From Phyllobacterium sophorae (GTDB lineage: Bacteria > Pseudomonadota > Alphaproteobacteria > Rhizobiales > Rhizobiaceae), in the NCBI RefSeq assembly GCF_003010965.1, contig NZ_PGGM01000003.1, positions 124,001-188,000 of the forward strand: a stretch of DNA of 64,000 nucleotides. The letters run 5' to 3'. Position 1 is the first letter of the stretch. Every line of letters starts with the position of its first letter. Position numbers and translations under genes: made by a program. The notes under the pieces are model-generated. The model searched no databases, was not told the origin of the DNA, and saw only the letters and a program-made list of their open reading frames with translations. This document shows, in pieces, positions 36,091-44,233 of the stretch.

Positions 36091-37008
36091 TCAGGCAAAG
36101 GCCGGTTTGAGGACAGATATCGTATGCGCGAGTGCTTTGAGAATCGATGCATCATCCCGCTCGAATGGATAGAACACTTCAAGGAAAACCGGCTGGTTCG
36201 CAAGGCCGGCTTCGCGTTGCAATCGAGCAGCCTCAGCCGGGTTGACGGCGCCTGTTTCGGTAAAGTCCCAGTGGCGATCATATTGAAAGTCAGTTTGTTG
36301 CATATGCACCATGCCGACATGCGGCGCCAAGTCTTGAAGCCATTGCGCCATCCTCGCCCGGTACCGTCCGTAAAGCGGCTCGAATGTCGCGTGTCCCCAG
36401 TCAAGGCAGAATTTCCAAGGAACCGGTGTACCGGCCAGGTCCGCCGCCATGCGCTGCGCCTGGGAAATTGTCCATGGCCATTCGCGCCGCATCGGCGTTG
36501 GTTCGATGTAAAGTTCAACGATTCCAGATCGTTGTGCTGCTACCGAGAGCCGGTTCAATCGGGCAATCAGATCATCGTAGTCAGACGCAGGAATGCTATC
36601 CATCTCGACGCCATCCGTTCGTGACGCAATTGCGCCGAGCGGACCGCCGACGCGGTTAATCCCCGCCAGACCAGCAAAACGATAAGCCCGTGTCATCCAT
36701 TCTTCCGCCACGTCGCGAACACGCGCATTGGGGTGGAGCAGCTGGTTGAACGTATAATGAGCCAGACCGATGAAAGCGCTGTGGATCGCGATCGAATATT
36801 GATCAGCCGCAGCGCGGATGTCTCTTGCACAATCGTGAAGAACGTCGTCTGGCCACATGGGATCGACGAGGTCGAACGACAATTGCACAAGATCAAGGTC
36901 TAGCTGCTCGCGGACAATCGGTGCCCAGAGCTCCGGCGTTACCCATCGCTTGACGCAAAAGGAAAGATTGATCCCAAGTTGCATGGAAGGCGGTTGCGAT
37001 CCAGTCAT
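36091..37008 (-). CDS. EryC-like sugar phosphate isomerase/epimerase
   Basis: This 305-residue TIM-barrel protein has a full metal tetrad: Glu169 (LYIEPTP), Asp203 (CLDWGHATFEP), His235 (VHMQQTD) and Glu277 (FLEVFYPFE). The N-terminal LGINLSFCVKRW and the segments DWGHA-F-P, VH-QQ-D and DRHW-FT recall EryC, the tetrulose-4-phosphate racemase of Brucella-type erythritol catabolism; the comparison is from memory of the family. Its ATG overlaps the permease TGA. It could isomerise or epimerise a ketose phosphate made by one of the two kinases. Confidence 0.8.
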   Translation of the reverse strand: MTGSQPPSMQLGINLSFCVKRWVTPELWAPIVREQLDLDLVQLSFDLVDPMWPDDVLHDCARDIRAAADQYSIAIHSAFIGLAHYTFNQLLHPNARVRDVAEEWMTRAYRFAGLAGINRVGGPLGAIASRTDGVEMDSIPASDYDDLIARLNRLSVAAQRSGIVELYIEPTPMRREWPWTISQAQRMAADLAGTPVPWKFCLDWGHATFEPLYGRYRARMAQWLQDLAPHVGMVHMQQTDFQYDRHWDFTETGAVNPAEAARLQREAGLANQPVFLEVFYPFERDDASILKALAHTISVLKPAFA

Positions 37009-37817
37009 TTGGTTGCGCCCATCGTGAGACCCCGAACCATGTGTTTGGAGACGAGCAAGGCAAATACCGTTACAGGCAACACGATGACCGTGCCCGTCGC
37101 CATGATCTTGCCCCAGGGCAACTCATAGCCAGACATGAAGCTCGTTGCGATCACGGGCGCTGTCTGGACACTTCTACGTGTTAGAACGAGGGCATAGAGC
37201 AGTTCATTCCATGAAAAGATGAAGCTGAAGATCGCCGAGACGGCGATGCCGGGCAATCCGAGCGGAATATAGATCTTGCGGAAGATCGTAAACTGATTGG
37301 CGCCGTCAAGGCGTGCGGCCTGCTCCAGTTCGATTGGGATGGAACGGAATTGATCGGTACAAATCCACACCACGATCGGCAGATTGAACGTCAGATAAAT
37401 CAGAACAAGCACAAGATGGGTATCGAGAAGATTCATTTGCAATGCGAGCAGATAGACCGGAAGCGCCAATACGATCGGGCTGATCATGCGATTGGAAATG
37501 AACCAGAACCAAAGGTCTGATTTACCGCGGAAATCGAACCGGGCCAAAGCATAGGCGGCCGGCGCGCCCAGAAGCACTGAAAGCGCCGTTGTCAGCGTCG
37601 CGATAATCAACGAGTTGACGATGGCACCGAACACTTTCTCATCGGCGAAAATATCAGCATAGTTGGCGAGCGTGGGCGTAAATAGCCAGACCGGCGGCGA
37701 GGCCAACAGATCGGTTTGATCCTTGAAGCTGGAGGAAACCATCCAGTAAAATGGAAACAGCGTAAAGCAAAGGACGACCACAAGGCCCAGGCCATGGAGC
37801 AGGCGGCGAAGCATCAT
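37005..37817 (-). CDS. Polyol/sugar ABC transporter permease (MalG/SmoG type)
   Basis: This 270-residue permease has a first membrane segment at about residues 8-30. The EAA loop reads IPIELEQAARLDGANQFTIFRKIYIPLGLPG, with the conserved Gly, near residues 175-205. Its ATG overlaps the upstream permease stop, and its stop overlaps the isomerase start, both as ATGA. It is the MalG-like half of the channel. Confidence 0.94.
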   Translation of the reverse strand: MMLRRLLHGLGLVVVLCFTLFPFYWMVSSSFKDQTDLLASPPVWLFTPTLANYADIFADEKVFGAIVNSLIIATLTTALSVLLGAPAAYALARFDFRGKSDLWFWFISNRMISPIVLALPVYLLALQMNLLDTHLVLVLIYLTFNLPIVVWICTDQFRSIPIELEQAARLDGANQFTIFRKIYIPLGLPGIAVSAIFSFIFSWNELLYALVLTRRSVQTAPVIATSFMSGYELPWGKIMATGTVIVLPVTVFALLVSKHMVRGLTMGATK

Positions 37818-38716
37818 TCGATCTCCTTGTAGATAAGCTTGATGTAGAGCCGGCTTAGGATGATTGTGACGATCAAAAGCAGAATGGCCTGAGCCGAGGC
37901 GGTGCCCATATCGAAGATACGAAATCCCACACGTTGAATGTAAACGGAGACGAGGTCGGTGGCAGCACCCGGCCCGCCCCGCGTCATGACGAAGACCATA
38001 TCAAAGAGCTTGAGGATATCGGCCGAACGCAGGATCAACATTGCCGTCAGCCCGGGCAACAGATAGGGCAACTGCACGTACCGCAGTTGTGCCAGTTTGG
38101 AGGTTGTCTCCAGCCTGGCCGCTTCCTCGATCTCAACCGGTACCATGGACAAACCGGCGAGAAAGATAAGGGCGCAAAACGGCGTCCATTGCCAGATGTC
38201 CATCACCGCAGTTGCAATGAAAGCCCCCGTCGTCGAGCCAAGCCAGTCAAGTCCGCCAATTCCGACCCAATCAAGAAACTGGTTGGCAACGCCAAAATCA
38301 CGGTTAAAAACCAATCGCCCGATCAGACCGACGACCGCATAGGTCGTGGCGAGTGGAACGACCAGCGACACGCGCGCCAAGGCACGCAACAGACCTTGAC
38401 CTGGCTGATGCAAGAGCAGTGCAATGCAAATGCCAAACAGGAGTTCAAAAGGCAGCACCGTCAAAAAGAACTGCGTTGTCAGCCCCAAGGATTGCCAGAA
38501 GGTCTGATCAGACAGCACGCTGATATAGTTGTCGAACCCGACGAAGGGAAATCCGTCGCGCGGACGGGTGATATTGTATCGCCTGAACGAGGTTACCAAC
38601 GCGGAAATCGTCGGATAGATGCCGATGACCAGCAAGGCAAAGACGGCCGGTGCAAGAAACCAAAATGGCGTCCAACGTCCGTAGCCCGGATTGAGTTTGG
38701 TCCGTGTCTGCCCCAC
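37814..38716 (-). CDS. Polyol/sugar ABC transporter permease (MalF/SmoF type)
   Basis: This permease of about 300 residues has a first membrane segment FWFLAPAVFALLVIGIYP and the EAA loop PVEIEEAARLETTSKLAQLRYVQLPYLLPG, where the usual Gly of the loop is Glu-Thr. The GTG at 38716 is favoured as start because AAGGAAGG lies seven bases before it; ATGs at 38737 and 38746 have no ribosome site. It pairs with the permease encoded at 37005. Confidence 0.9.
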   Translation of the reverse strand: MGQTRTKLNPGYGRWTPFWFLAPAVFALLVIGIYPTISALVTSFRRYNITRPRDGFPFVGFDNYISVLSDQTFWQSLGLTTQFFLTVLPFELLFGICIALLLHQPGQGLLRALARVSLVVPLATTYAVVGLIGRLVFNRDFGVANQFLDWVGIGGLDWLGSTTGAFIATAVMDIWQWTPFCALIFLAGLSMVPVEIEEAARLETTSKLAQLRYVQLPYLLPGLTAMLILRSADILKLFDMVFVMTRGGPGAATDLVSVYIQRVGFRIFDMGTASAQAILLLIVTIILSRLYIKLIYKEIE

Positions 38717-38759
38717 GAAGTTTCCTTCCTTCCTCATCTGGTACAAAGCGCCCCGACGT

Positions 38760-39311
38760 TCATTCCAGATTGGTATGATTGGCGCGCATTGTCTCGGGCG
38801 ATATGGCGAGCCGTTCCTTGAGTTTTAGAACGATCACCTCAAAGAGGACATACTGCGCGCCTTCAAATAGCGAGCCCATCGGCAGAACCGAGGTGCGTGC
38901 GCCCCGATCATCGGCCATCGTCTGCGCTGGAATGGTCAATACGTAGTCTGCCCGCCCGGCAGCTTCGCCGTTTGGCTGCGCTGTGACTACCATTGTTTTT
39001 GCGCCGGCTGCCTTGGCCTCCCCCATTAATCCGAGAACAGTTGAGAAGCTGCCGGGACCGGCGGAGACGATCAGCAAGTCCCCCTTGCCGACAGGCGGCG
39101 TTGTCATATCGCCGACCACTGACGCCTTGAGCCCCAGATGGAAAAGCCGCATGGCGAGGCCCTTGATCTGCAACCCCTCGCGGCCAACGCCATAAAGCGC
39201 GATGCGTGCGGCATCGCCCATTACTTCAACGGCGGCATCGACTGCCCTTTCGTCGATACGATCAAAGACAGCCGACAGTTCCTGGAGAGCCTGATTGTAT
39301 AAGCTGGGCAA
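38760..39311 (-). CDS. SIS domain protein (6-phospho-3-hexuloisomerase/HxlB-like)
   Basis: This 183-residue protein is of normal HxlB length and is one SIS phosphosugar-binding domain. Visible are IALYGVGREGLQIKGLAMRLFHLG (phosphosugar loop), DLLIVSAGPGSFSTVLG and MVVTAQPNGEAAGRAD. Translation starts at TTG 39311, five bases after AGGAGG. HxlB converts D-arabino-hex-3-ulose 6-phosphate to fructose 6-phosphate. In this operon it might act on a 3-ketohexose phosphate formed from a hexitol or rare ketose. It lies between the binding-protein and permease genes, an unusual place for an isomerase. Confidence 0.85.
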   Translation of the reverse strand: MPSLYNQALQELSAVFDRIDERAVDAAVEVMGDAARIALYGVGREGLQIKGLAMRLFHLGLKASVVGDMTTPPVGKGDLLIVSAGPGSFSTVLGLMGEAKAAGAKTMVVTAQPNGEAAGRADYVLTIPAQTMADDRGARTSVLPMGSLFEGAQYVLFEVIVLKLKERLAISPETMRANHTNLE

Positions 39312-39343
39312 CGCTGCCTCCTGAAGCTTTGAGCAAGGGGAGC

Positions 39344-39359
39344 GGAAGAAATTTCTTCC
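39344..39359. repeat. Perfect 16-bp palindrome between binding-protein and SIS genes
   Basis: GGAAGAAATTTCTTCC is fully self-complementary. It lies in the 79-base gap inside the polyol operon and is flanked by GCG/CGC-like bases that could lengthen it. With no loop it is more like a protein-binding site than an mRNA hairpin. Confidence 0.5.
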
Positions 39360-39390
39360 ATCCGCCCTCCTTCAACACAGCAACTCTGAC

Positions 39391-40743
39391 TTACTGCAGC
39401 AGTTCCTTCTTACCGTCATAGTAGCCTTCCTTGCCAAGGATGCTCTCCATACGGGTGCCAATCTCTTTGGCGCCGGCTTCGGTGGTAACCTCACCCAGCA
39501 TCATCTTGGAGCCCCATTCGGCGACCACCTCGGATATTGCTGGCCAAGCCGGGAATCGGGGCCGGAATTCAGGCACACCTTTTTGCCAGGAAGCGACCAT
39601 AGGCTCGACGAACTTATACTTCGCCTTGATGTCCGCCTGCTCATAGATGGAGGTTCGCCCCGAAACACCGCCGGCTTCAACATAGGGCCGGGCGATTTCC
39701 TCTGATGTTGCCCACTGAATAAAGAGCCAGGATGCTTTCTTCAGATCATCGGGAGCCTGTTGGGCGACGGCAAGAGAGAAGCCGCCAAGGGCGGGCAGTC
39801 TTCCGGCAGGGCCAGCTGGTTCTGGAGCTACGCCCAGACAATCACCAAGCTTGGACGTCGCCGGATCGGTCAAGGTGCCGTAAAAGGCAGACCATTCGGT
39901 GATCATGGACACTTGTCCTTGGGCAAGTGCGTTGACCGCTTCCGCGTGATCGAAGCTGACAATGCCGGGAGGCATATATTTCATCAGGTCCTGACGAAAT
40001 GTCAGACCCTTTTGGCTTTCCGCACTGAGCAGATTGGACTTGAATTCCTTGGTCAGAAGTGATCCGCCAAATGGCCACAAGACCCGCATGAAGCTGTCGG
40101 CGGACTGCGTTTCACCACGCAGCGACTGCAGGGCGAATGCATAGCGATTCTTGGCCGCGTCCGTCAGCTTCGGAGCGTAGTCCTTCATCAACTCGTCCCA
40201 GGTCGCGGGCGGTTTTTCGAAGCCCGCCTCTTTCAACTGGCAGGAATTATAGAACAAAAGGCCCGAATAATTGTCGAAGGGAAGTCCGTAGGTCTTGCCG
40301 CCCCAAGAGCCGAACGCATCAAGCAACAGCGGAAAGAAACCCTCAAGCTTCAGATTTGGATCGGTGATGGACTTGTCTGCAGTAAACTCATCAATGGGCG
40401 CGATCCAGTTGTTTTCGGCAAATTCACCAATCCAGACAAGGTCGACCAGAGCAATTGTCAGATCGCCGTTGGAGGTGAAGTTGAGCACCTGTTTTTCACG
40501 CGTGTTCTCATAGGGCACAATTTCGTAGTTGACCTTGATTCCCGTCTTCTTCTCGAACTCCGGCAGGAGCTTGATAACGGCGCGATAGCCTGGCCGATCC
40601 AGGAAAATCACGTTGATTTCTTTGCCCTTGAAGGGTTGCGCCGCAGTCTCGAGCCAATCTGCAGCGAGCGATACGGACGGCAACGATACGACGCCGGCCA
40701 AAAGCGCCACTGCGCTTAGTGATGCATATAAAAGCTTTCTCAC
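39391..40743 (-). CDS. Polyol/sugar ABC transporter substrate-binding protein
   Basis: This 450-residue family 1 extracellular binding protein has a Sec signal peptide (MRKLLYASLSAVALLAGVV, cleavage near SLAAD). Motifs include INVIFLDRPGYRAVIKLLPEFEKKTGIKVNYEIVP, YGLPFDNYSG and a C-terminal SWLFIQWATSEE. Translation begins at GTG 40743, after GGGAGGATGAC, one base downstream of the dehydrogenase stop. It delivers substrate to the permeases encoded at 37005-38716. Judged from the dehydrogenase and kinases, the ligand is probably a pentitol or hexitol. Confidence 0.93.
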   Translation of the reverse strand: MRKLLYASLSAVALLAGVVSLPSVSLAADWLETAAQPFKGKEINVIFLDRPGYRAVIKLLPEFEKKTGIKVNYEIVPYENTREKQVLNFTSNGDLTIALVDLVWIGEFAENNWIAPIDEFTADKSITDPNLKLEGFFPLLLDAFGSWGGKTYGLPFDNYSGLLFYNSCQLKEAGFEKPPATWDELMKDYAPKLTDAAKNRYAFALQSLRGETQSADSFMRVLWPFGGSLLTKEFKSNLLSAESQKGLTFRQDLMKYMPPGIVSFDHAEAVNALAQGQVSMITEWSAFYGTLTDPATSKLGDCLGVAPEPAGPAGRLPALGGFSLAVAQQAPDDLKKASWLFIQWATSEEIARPYVEAGGVSGRTSIYEQADIKAKYKFVEPMVASWQKGVPEFRPRFPAWPAISEVVAEWGSKMMLGEVTTEAGAKEIGTRMESILGKEGYYDGKKELLQ

Positions 40744-40744
40744 G

Positions 40745-41785
40745 TCATCCTCCCAGTTTTGAAAAGCCTTTCGGGTAGATCAGACTCTTGATGTATCCCG
40801 GCACATTGTCCGCGTGGTTGCGAAATGTATCGGGAGCCTCGTCCAGACCGACTTGATGTGTCACAAGTGAAGTGACATCGACCTTTCCTCCAGCGACGAG
40901 TTCGATTGCGCGCGGATAGACCTCTCCCATCCGCCGCGCGAATTTGATCTTGAGCCCGCGCCGACGCGCTTCGGCAGCAGGCAAGGTGTAGGTATCGCCG
41001 TCAGGTATGCCAACAAGCACGATACGCCCGCCAATCTTTGCAGCAACGACCGCGTCACGGAAACCCAGTGGTGAATTGGTGGCCTCGATGACGAGTGGCG
41101 CGCCCGCACGATCCGTCCATTCACGAATATCGTCAACTGAAGTGCCCGTGCGGGCGGCGCCAAGTTGCCCGGCCATGTCACGGCGGTGCTGCAGTGGATC
41201 AACGGCGAGAATCTCGCCGGCGCCGGCGGCTTTGAGAACCTGAAGTATAAGGAGGCCAATGGGACCGCACCCGACAAGTGCCACCCGCTCCAGGAGCTTG
41301 GGCTTGGCAAGATCGACAGCATGAATTGCAACACCCAGAGGCTCAAGCATGACCGCTTCGAGCGGGGTGAAATTGTCGGGCAGTGGCACAATCTGCGATG
41401 ACGGAACCCAGATCCGTTCCGTCATCGCCCCGTTGAAAGGCGGAGCTCCGATAAATTCTACATTGGGGCAAAGATTGGCATAGCCTTTTTCGCAATACTC
41501 GCAATGCCCACAAGCCCGGTTCGGGTCCACTGCCACAAGCGATCCTTTGGCCAGCCCGAGATCATCAAAATCTTCGCAGAGATAGCCGCCAAATTCGTGT
41601 CCTGGAACAAACGGTTCTTTGACCACGGCAGAGCCAATCCCTCCATCCTTGTAATAGTGGAGATCGGAACCACACAGCCCCACGCAAGCGACATCGATAA
41701 GTATCTCGCCAGGTTGACCCTCACGAAGGTTGAAGGGGGCGACATAGGCGTCGTTGGCTCCACGGATAAAGAGGGCGCGGCTCAT
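40745..41785 (-). CDS. Zinc-dependent alcohol/polyol dehydrogenase (sorbitol dehydrogenase-like MDR)
   Basis: This 346-residue medium-chain dehydrogenase has catalytic zinc ligands Cys38 (GLCGSDLHYYKDGG), His63 and Glu64 (GHEFGG), and structural-zinc cysteines 92, 95, 98 and 106 (CGHCEYCEKGYANLC). The NAD-binding motif is LVGCGPIGLLILQVLKAAG. The HYY segment is typical of sorbitol/xylitol dehydrogenases. It would oxidise an imported polyol to a ketose for the two kinases. It is the first gene of the ten-gene minus-strand operon; its promoter should lie in 41786-42231. Confidence 0.92.
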   Translation of the reverse strand: MSRALFIRGANDAYVAPFNLREGQPGEILIDVACVGLCGSDLHYYKDGGIGSAVVKEPFVPGHEFGGYLCEDFDDLGLAKGSLVAVDPNRACGHCEYCEKGYANLCPNVEFIGAPPFNGAMTERIWVPSSQIVPLPDNFTPLEAVMLEPLGVAIHAVDLAKPKLLERVALVGCGPIGLLILQVLKAAGAGEILAVDPLQHRRDMAGQLGAARTGTSVDDIREWTDRAGAPLVIEATNSPLGFRDAVVAAKIGGRIVLVGIPDGDTYTLPAAEARRRGLKIKFARRMGEVYPRAIELVAGGKVDVTSLVTHQVGLDEAPDTFRNHADNVPGYIKSLIYPKGFSKLGG

Positions 41786-41858
41786 TTTGGGTTTCCAAAT
41801 GCGGTAAATCGAATTGCAGCATACAAATGTAATTTTAATGTTTCAAGTGTATTATGAA

Positions 41859-41892
41859 GGCAAGTCACGGCTGTCAGAAATTGCGACTTGCC
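41859..41892. promoter_or_regulatory. Inverted repeat, candidate SorC operator of the polyol operon
   Basis: GGCAAGTC (41859-41866) and GACTTGCC (41885-41892) are perfect inverted halves with 18 bases between. The right half overlaps a smaller palindrome, CTTGC-C-GCAAG. They lie 74-107 bases upstream of the dehydrogenase start. Assignment to the SorC-type regulator is inference. Confidence 0.45.
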
Positions 41893-42000
41893 GCAAGCCA
41901 GCCGCTACGTTTGGGATCGTGCTCCCGCTGCCCTTCGACGTGGAAAGGGCCGTATTTCAAACGCGCGTTGATTTCTCTGGCGCGGCAAACTTATGTTTAA

Positions 42001-42046
42001 TGTCAATTATTTATATGGTATTTTTCATATCTTCGGTGAATTGACA
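42001..42046. repeat. Inverted repeat with outward TTGACA boxes
   Basis: TGTCAATT (42001-42008) and AATTGACA (42039-42046) are perfect inverted halves. Inside lies ATATG-N8-CATAT (42013-42030). Each arm contains an outward-facing TTGACA, but neither has a convincing -10 at 17 bases. Confidence 0.4.
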
Positions 42047-42231
42047 GGCGCAGTTGATGTTCGGTATCAGGAAAAGTCCGAATGAACCGAAACGAACACG
42101 GGTTCTGGCGCTTTGGCATGTCGCCGGCTGTGAAGCACGATACAACGCCCGCCCCAGTAGGCTGCCGATTCAGGCACACAATCACAGATTTTGAGGACTG
42201 TGCTCAAAGGGCAGCAAAGCGGCAAACTGTG

Positions 42232-44003
42232 TTACGTGAGCGGCCAGAACACCATCAATGCTGGCACCGCCGTCAGCACGATAATCAATGATAGCGGCAA
42301 ACCAAGGCGCGGGTAGTCACTGAACCTATAGCCGCCGGTGCCCATGACCAGCGTGTTGCATTGGTGGCCGATCGGTGTCAGGAAATCGCAGCCCGCGCCG
42401 ATCGCCACGGCCATCAAGAAGGCTTCCGGCTTAAAGCCGAGGGTGCTGGCGAAACTCGTAGCAATGGGCGCCATCACCAGGACCGTTGCAGCATTGTTCA
42501 AAAAGGGTGTAACGGCCATTGCGGCCACCAGTATGAGGGTCAGTGCGCCGAAGGGCGGCAACTGATGGGCAACCTGTGTGAGCCAGTAGGCGATCAGGTC
42601 GGTGCCGCCCGATGTCCGCAAGGCGTCACTAACAGGTATGAGGGCGGCGAGCATAATCAGTATCGGGCCGTCAATGGCCCCATACACCTCAGACAGTGGA
42701 ATAGCACGAAACAGGACCATTGCGACGGCGCCGGCGAAGAATGCAATCGAGACCGGAAGCAGACCGATTGCCGTTGCTCCTATCGCACACAGCAGGATGA
42801 AAAGCGGTATGAGCCCGCGCCGGACACTTCCCAGCATGATCGTCCGTTTTGCCAGCGGCAGACATCCGAATTCGCGTAGTAGCGAAGGCAGCACACTGCT
42901 TTGCCCCTGAAGCACAATAACGTCGCCAAACCGGAAGGTGATTTCGCCCCGACGCTGCTCGATCCGTTCACCATGACGGCTGACTGCCAGCAAGTTGACG
43001 TTATACTGATCGAACATGGCAAGTCGCTGCGCTGAAATATCGATAAGCGGCGAGTGTTCACCGATGACCGCCTCGATGGCCTCGATTTCGGCCGATTGCT
43101 CCTTATCGGATGGGAACCGGTTACGCGACAACTTCAGCCGCCCCACCATGACGATGGCGTCCAGCGCATGCGGGTTACCTTCAAGCACCAACACGTCACC
43201 TTCAGCAGCACAGAATCGGGAAGCGGTGTAACGCGGTGATTGGCCCGAACAATAGATGTTACCTTCGCGCCACCCTCGGCCGGCTTCACCAGATCCATCA
43301 CCGTCTTGCCGACCGCTGCAGAGTCCTTCGCCACGGCTGCCTCGGACACATAATTGCGAATTTCGATCGCTTCGGCGACAGAAACGGTTTCGCGCGTCCT
43401 TTCCGGTACAAGCCGGTAGCACAACACCAGATAAATGATCCCGGCAGCAGCCAGTGTCGCGCCAACGGGCGTGAAATCAAACATGGAAAAACTTTGTCCA
43501 ACCATTTCCGCACGTACGCGCGAAACCACAATGTTTGGCGAGGTGCCGATTTGGGTCATCAGACCGCCGATCAGTGCGCCGAATGCCATGGGCATCAGAA
43601 ACACGGACGCCGATACATTGGACCGTCGGGCAAACTGAAAGGCGATTGGAATCATGATTGCCAATGCCCCAATATTTTTTACGAAAGCCGACAGGACAGT
43701 CACAATGATCACGAGTACGGCAAGCTGGGCCCTGACGGAGGACAGGTCCGGCACAAAACGCTGTACAGCCGCTTCCATCAGGCCGGAGCGCGCCACACCG
43801 GCACTCACAACAAGTGCACTGCCCACGATAATGACGATTTCATCGCTAAAACCGCTGAACGCCGCCTCAAGGGGCACGATCCCGACGGCGAGAGCTGCAA
43901 GGAGCGAGCACATCGCCACGATATCATAGCGAACACGTCCCCAGACGAAAGCAATCATCATCAAGCCGATGACGGCAAAGGCCAGATATTGTTGCGTTGT
44001 CAT
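42232..44003 (-). pseudogene. SLC13 family (DASS) permease with TrkA-C domains, frameshifted
   Basis: The gene is read in two frames. From ATG 44003 (RBS GGGAGA) the first part encodes the N-terminal membrane half (QYLAFAVIGLMMIAFVWG, GTSPNIVVSRVRAE) and the first TrkA-C domain, ending near PLPDSVL. The sequence then continues in another frame from AEGDVLVLEG through the second TrkA-C domain and the C-terminal membrane half (FLNNAATVLVMAPIA, FLTPIGHQCNTLVMG). The switch lies at about 43201-43212, in a CAGCAGCA run, and one missing base would explain it. Repaired, it is a normal protein of about 590 residues importing sulfate or a dicarboxylate. This is either a recent pseudogene or a sequencing error. 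Confidence 0.8.
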
Positions 44004-44233
44004 GGAGTCTCCCGTCTCTACGCAATGTCGATAGACCAGGAACGCTCTTGGCTCAATGAATTTTCCTGACGGCTCGAGCGCGTGACCGAGCAATTCAACC
44101 AGTAGCGGGCGGGCGGCTGAGAACACATTTCAACGCGCGCCTCTACAACAGTGCGGGAAAGCGGATCAAGTTGTATTGAGTTCCCTCCTCCAAGCAAAAA
44201 GCCATACACTCTGGTGATTTCCTTACGGGAGAG

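Larger units (their letters stand above)
41786..42231. other. Intergenic region upstream of the polyol operon
   Basis: No gene is seen in these 446 bases. It is AT-rich near 41820-41855 and 42000-42035. It holds the inverted repeats listed at 41859 and 42001, and should contain the promoter of the polyol operon. Confidence 0.6.
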
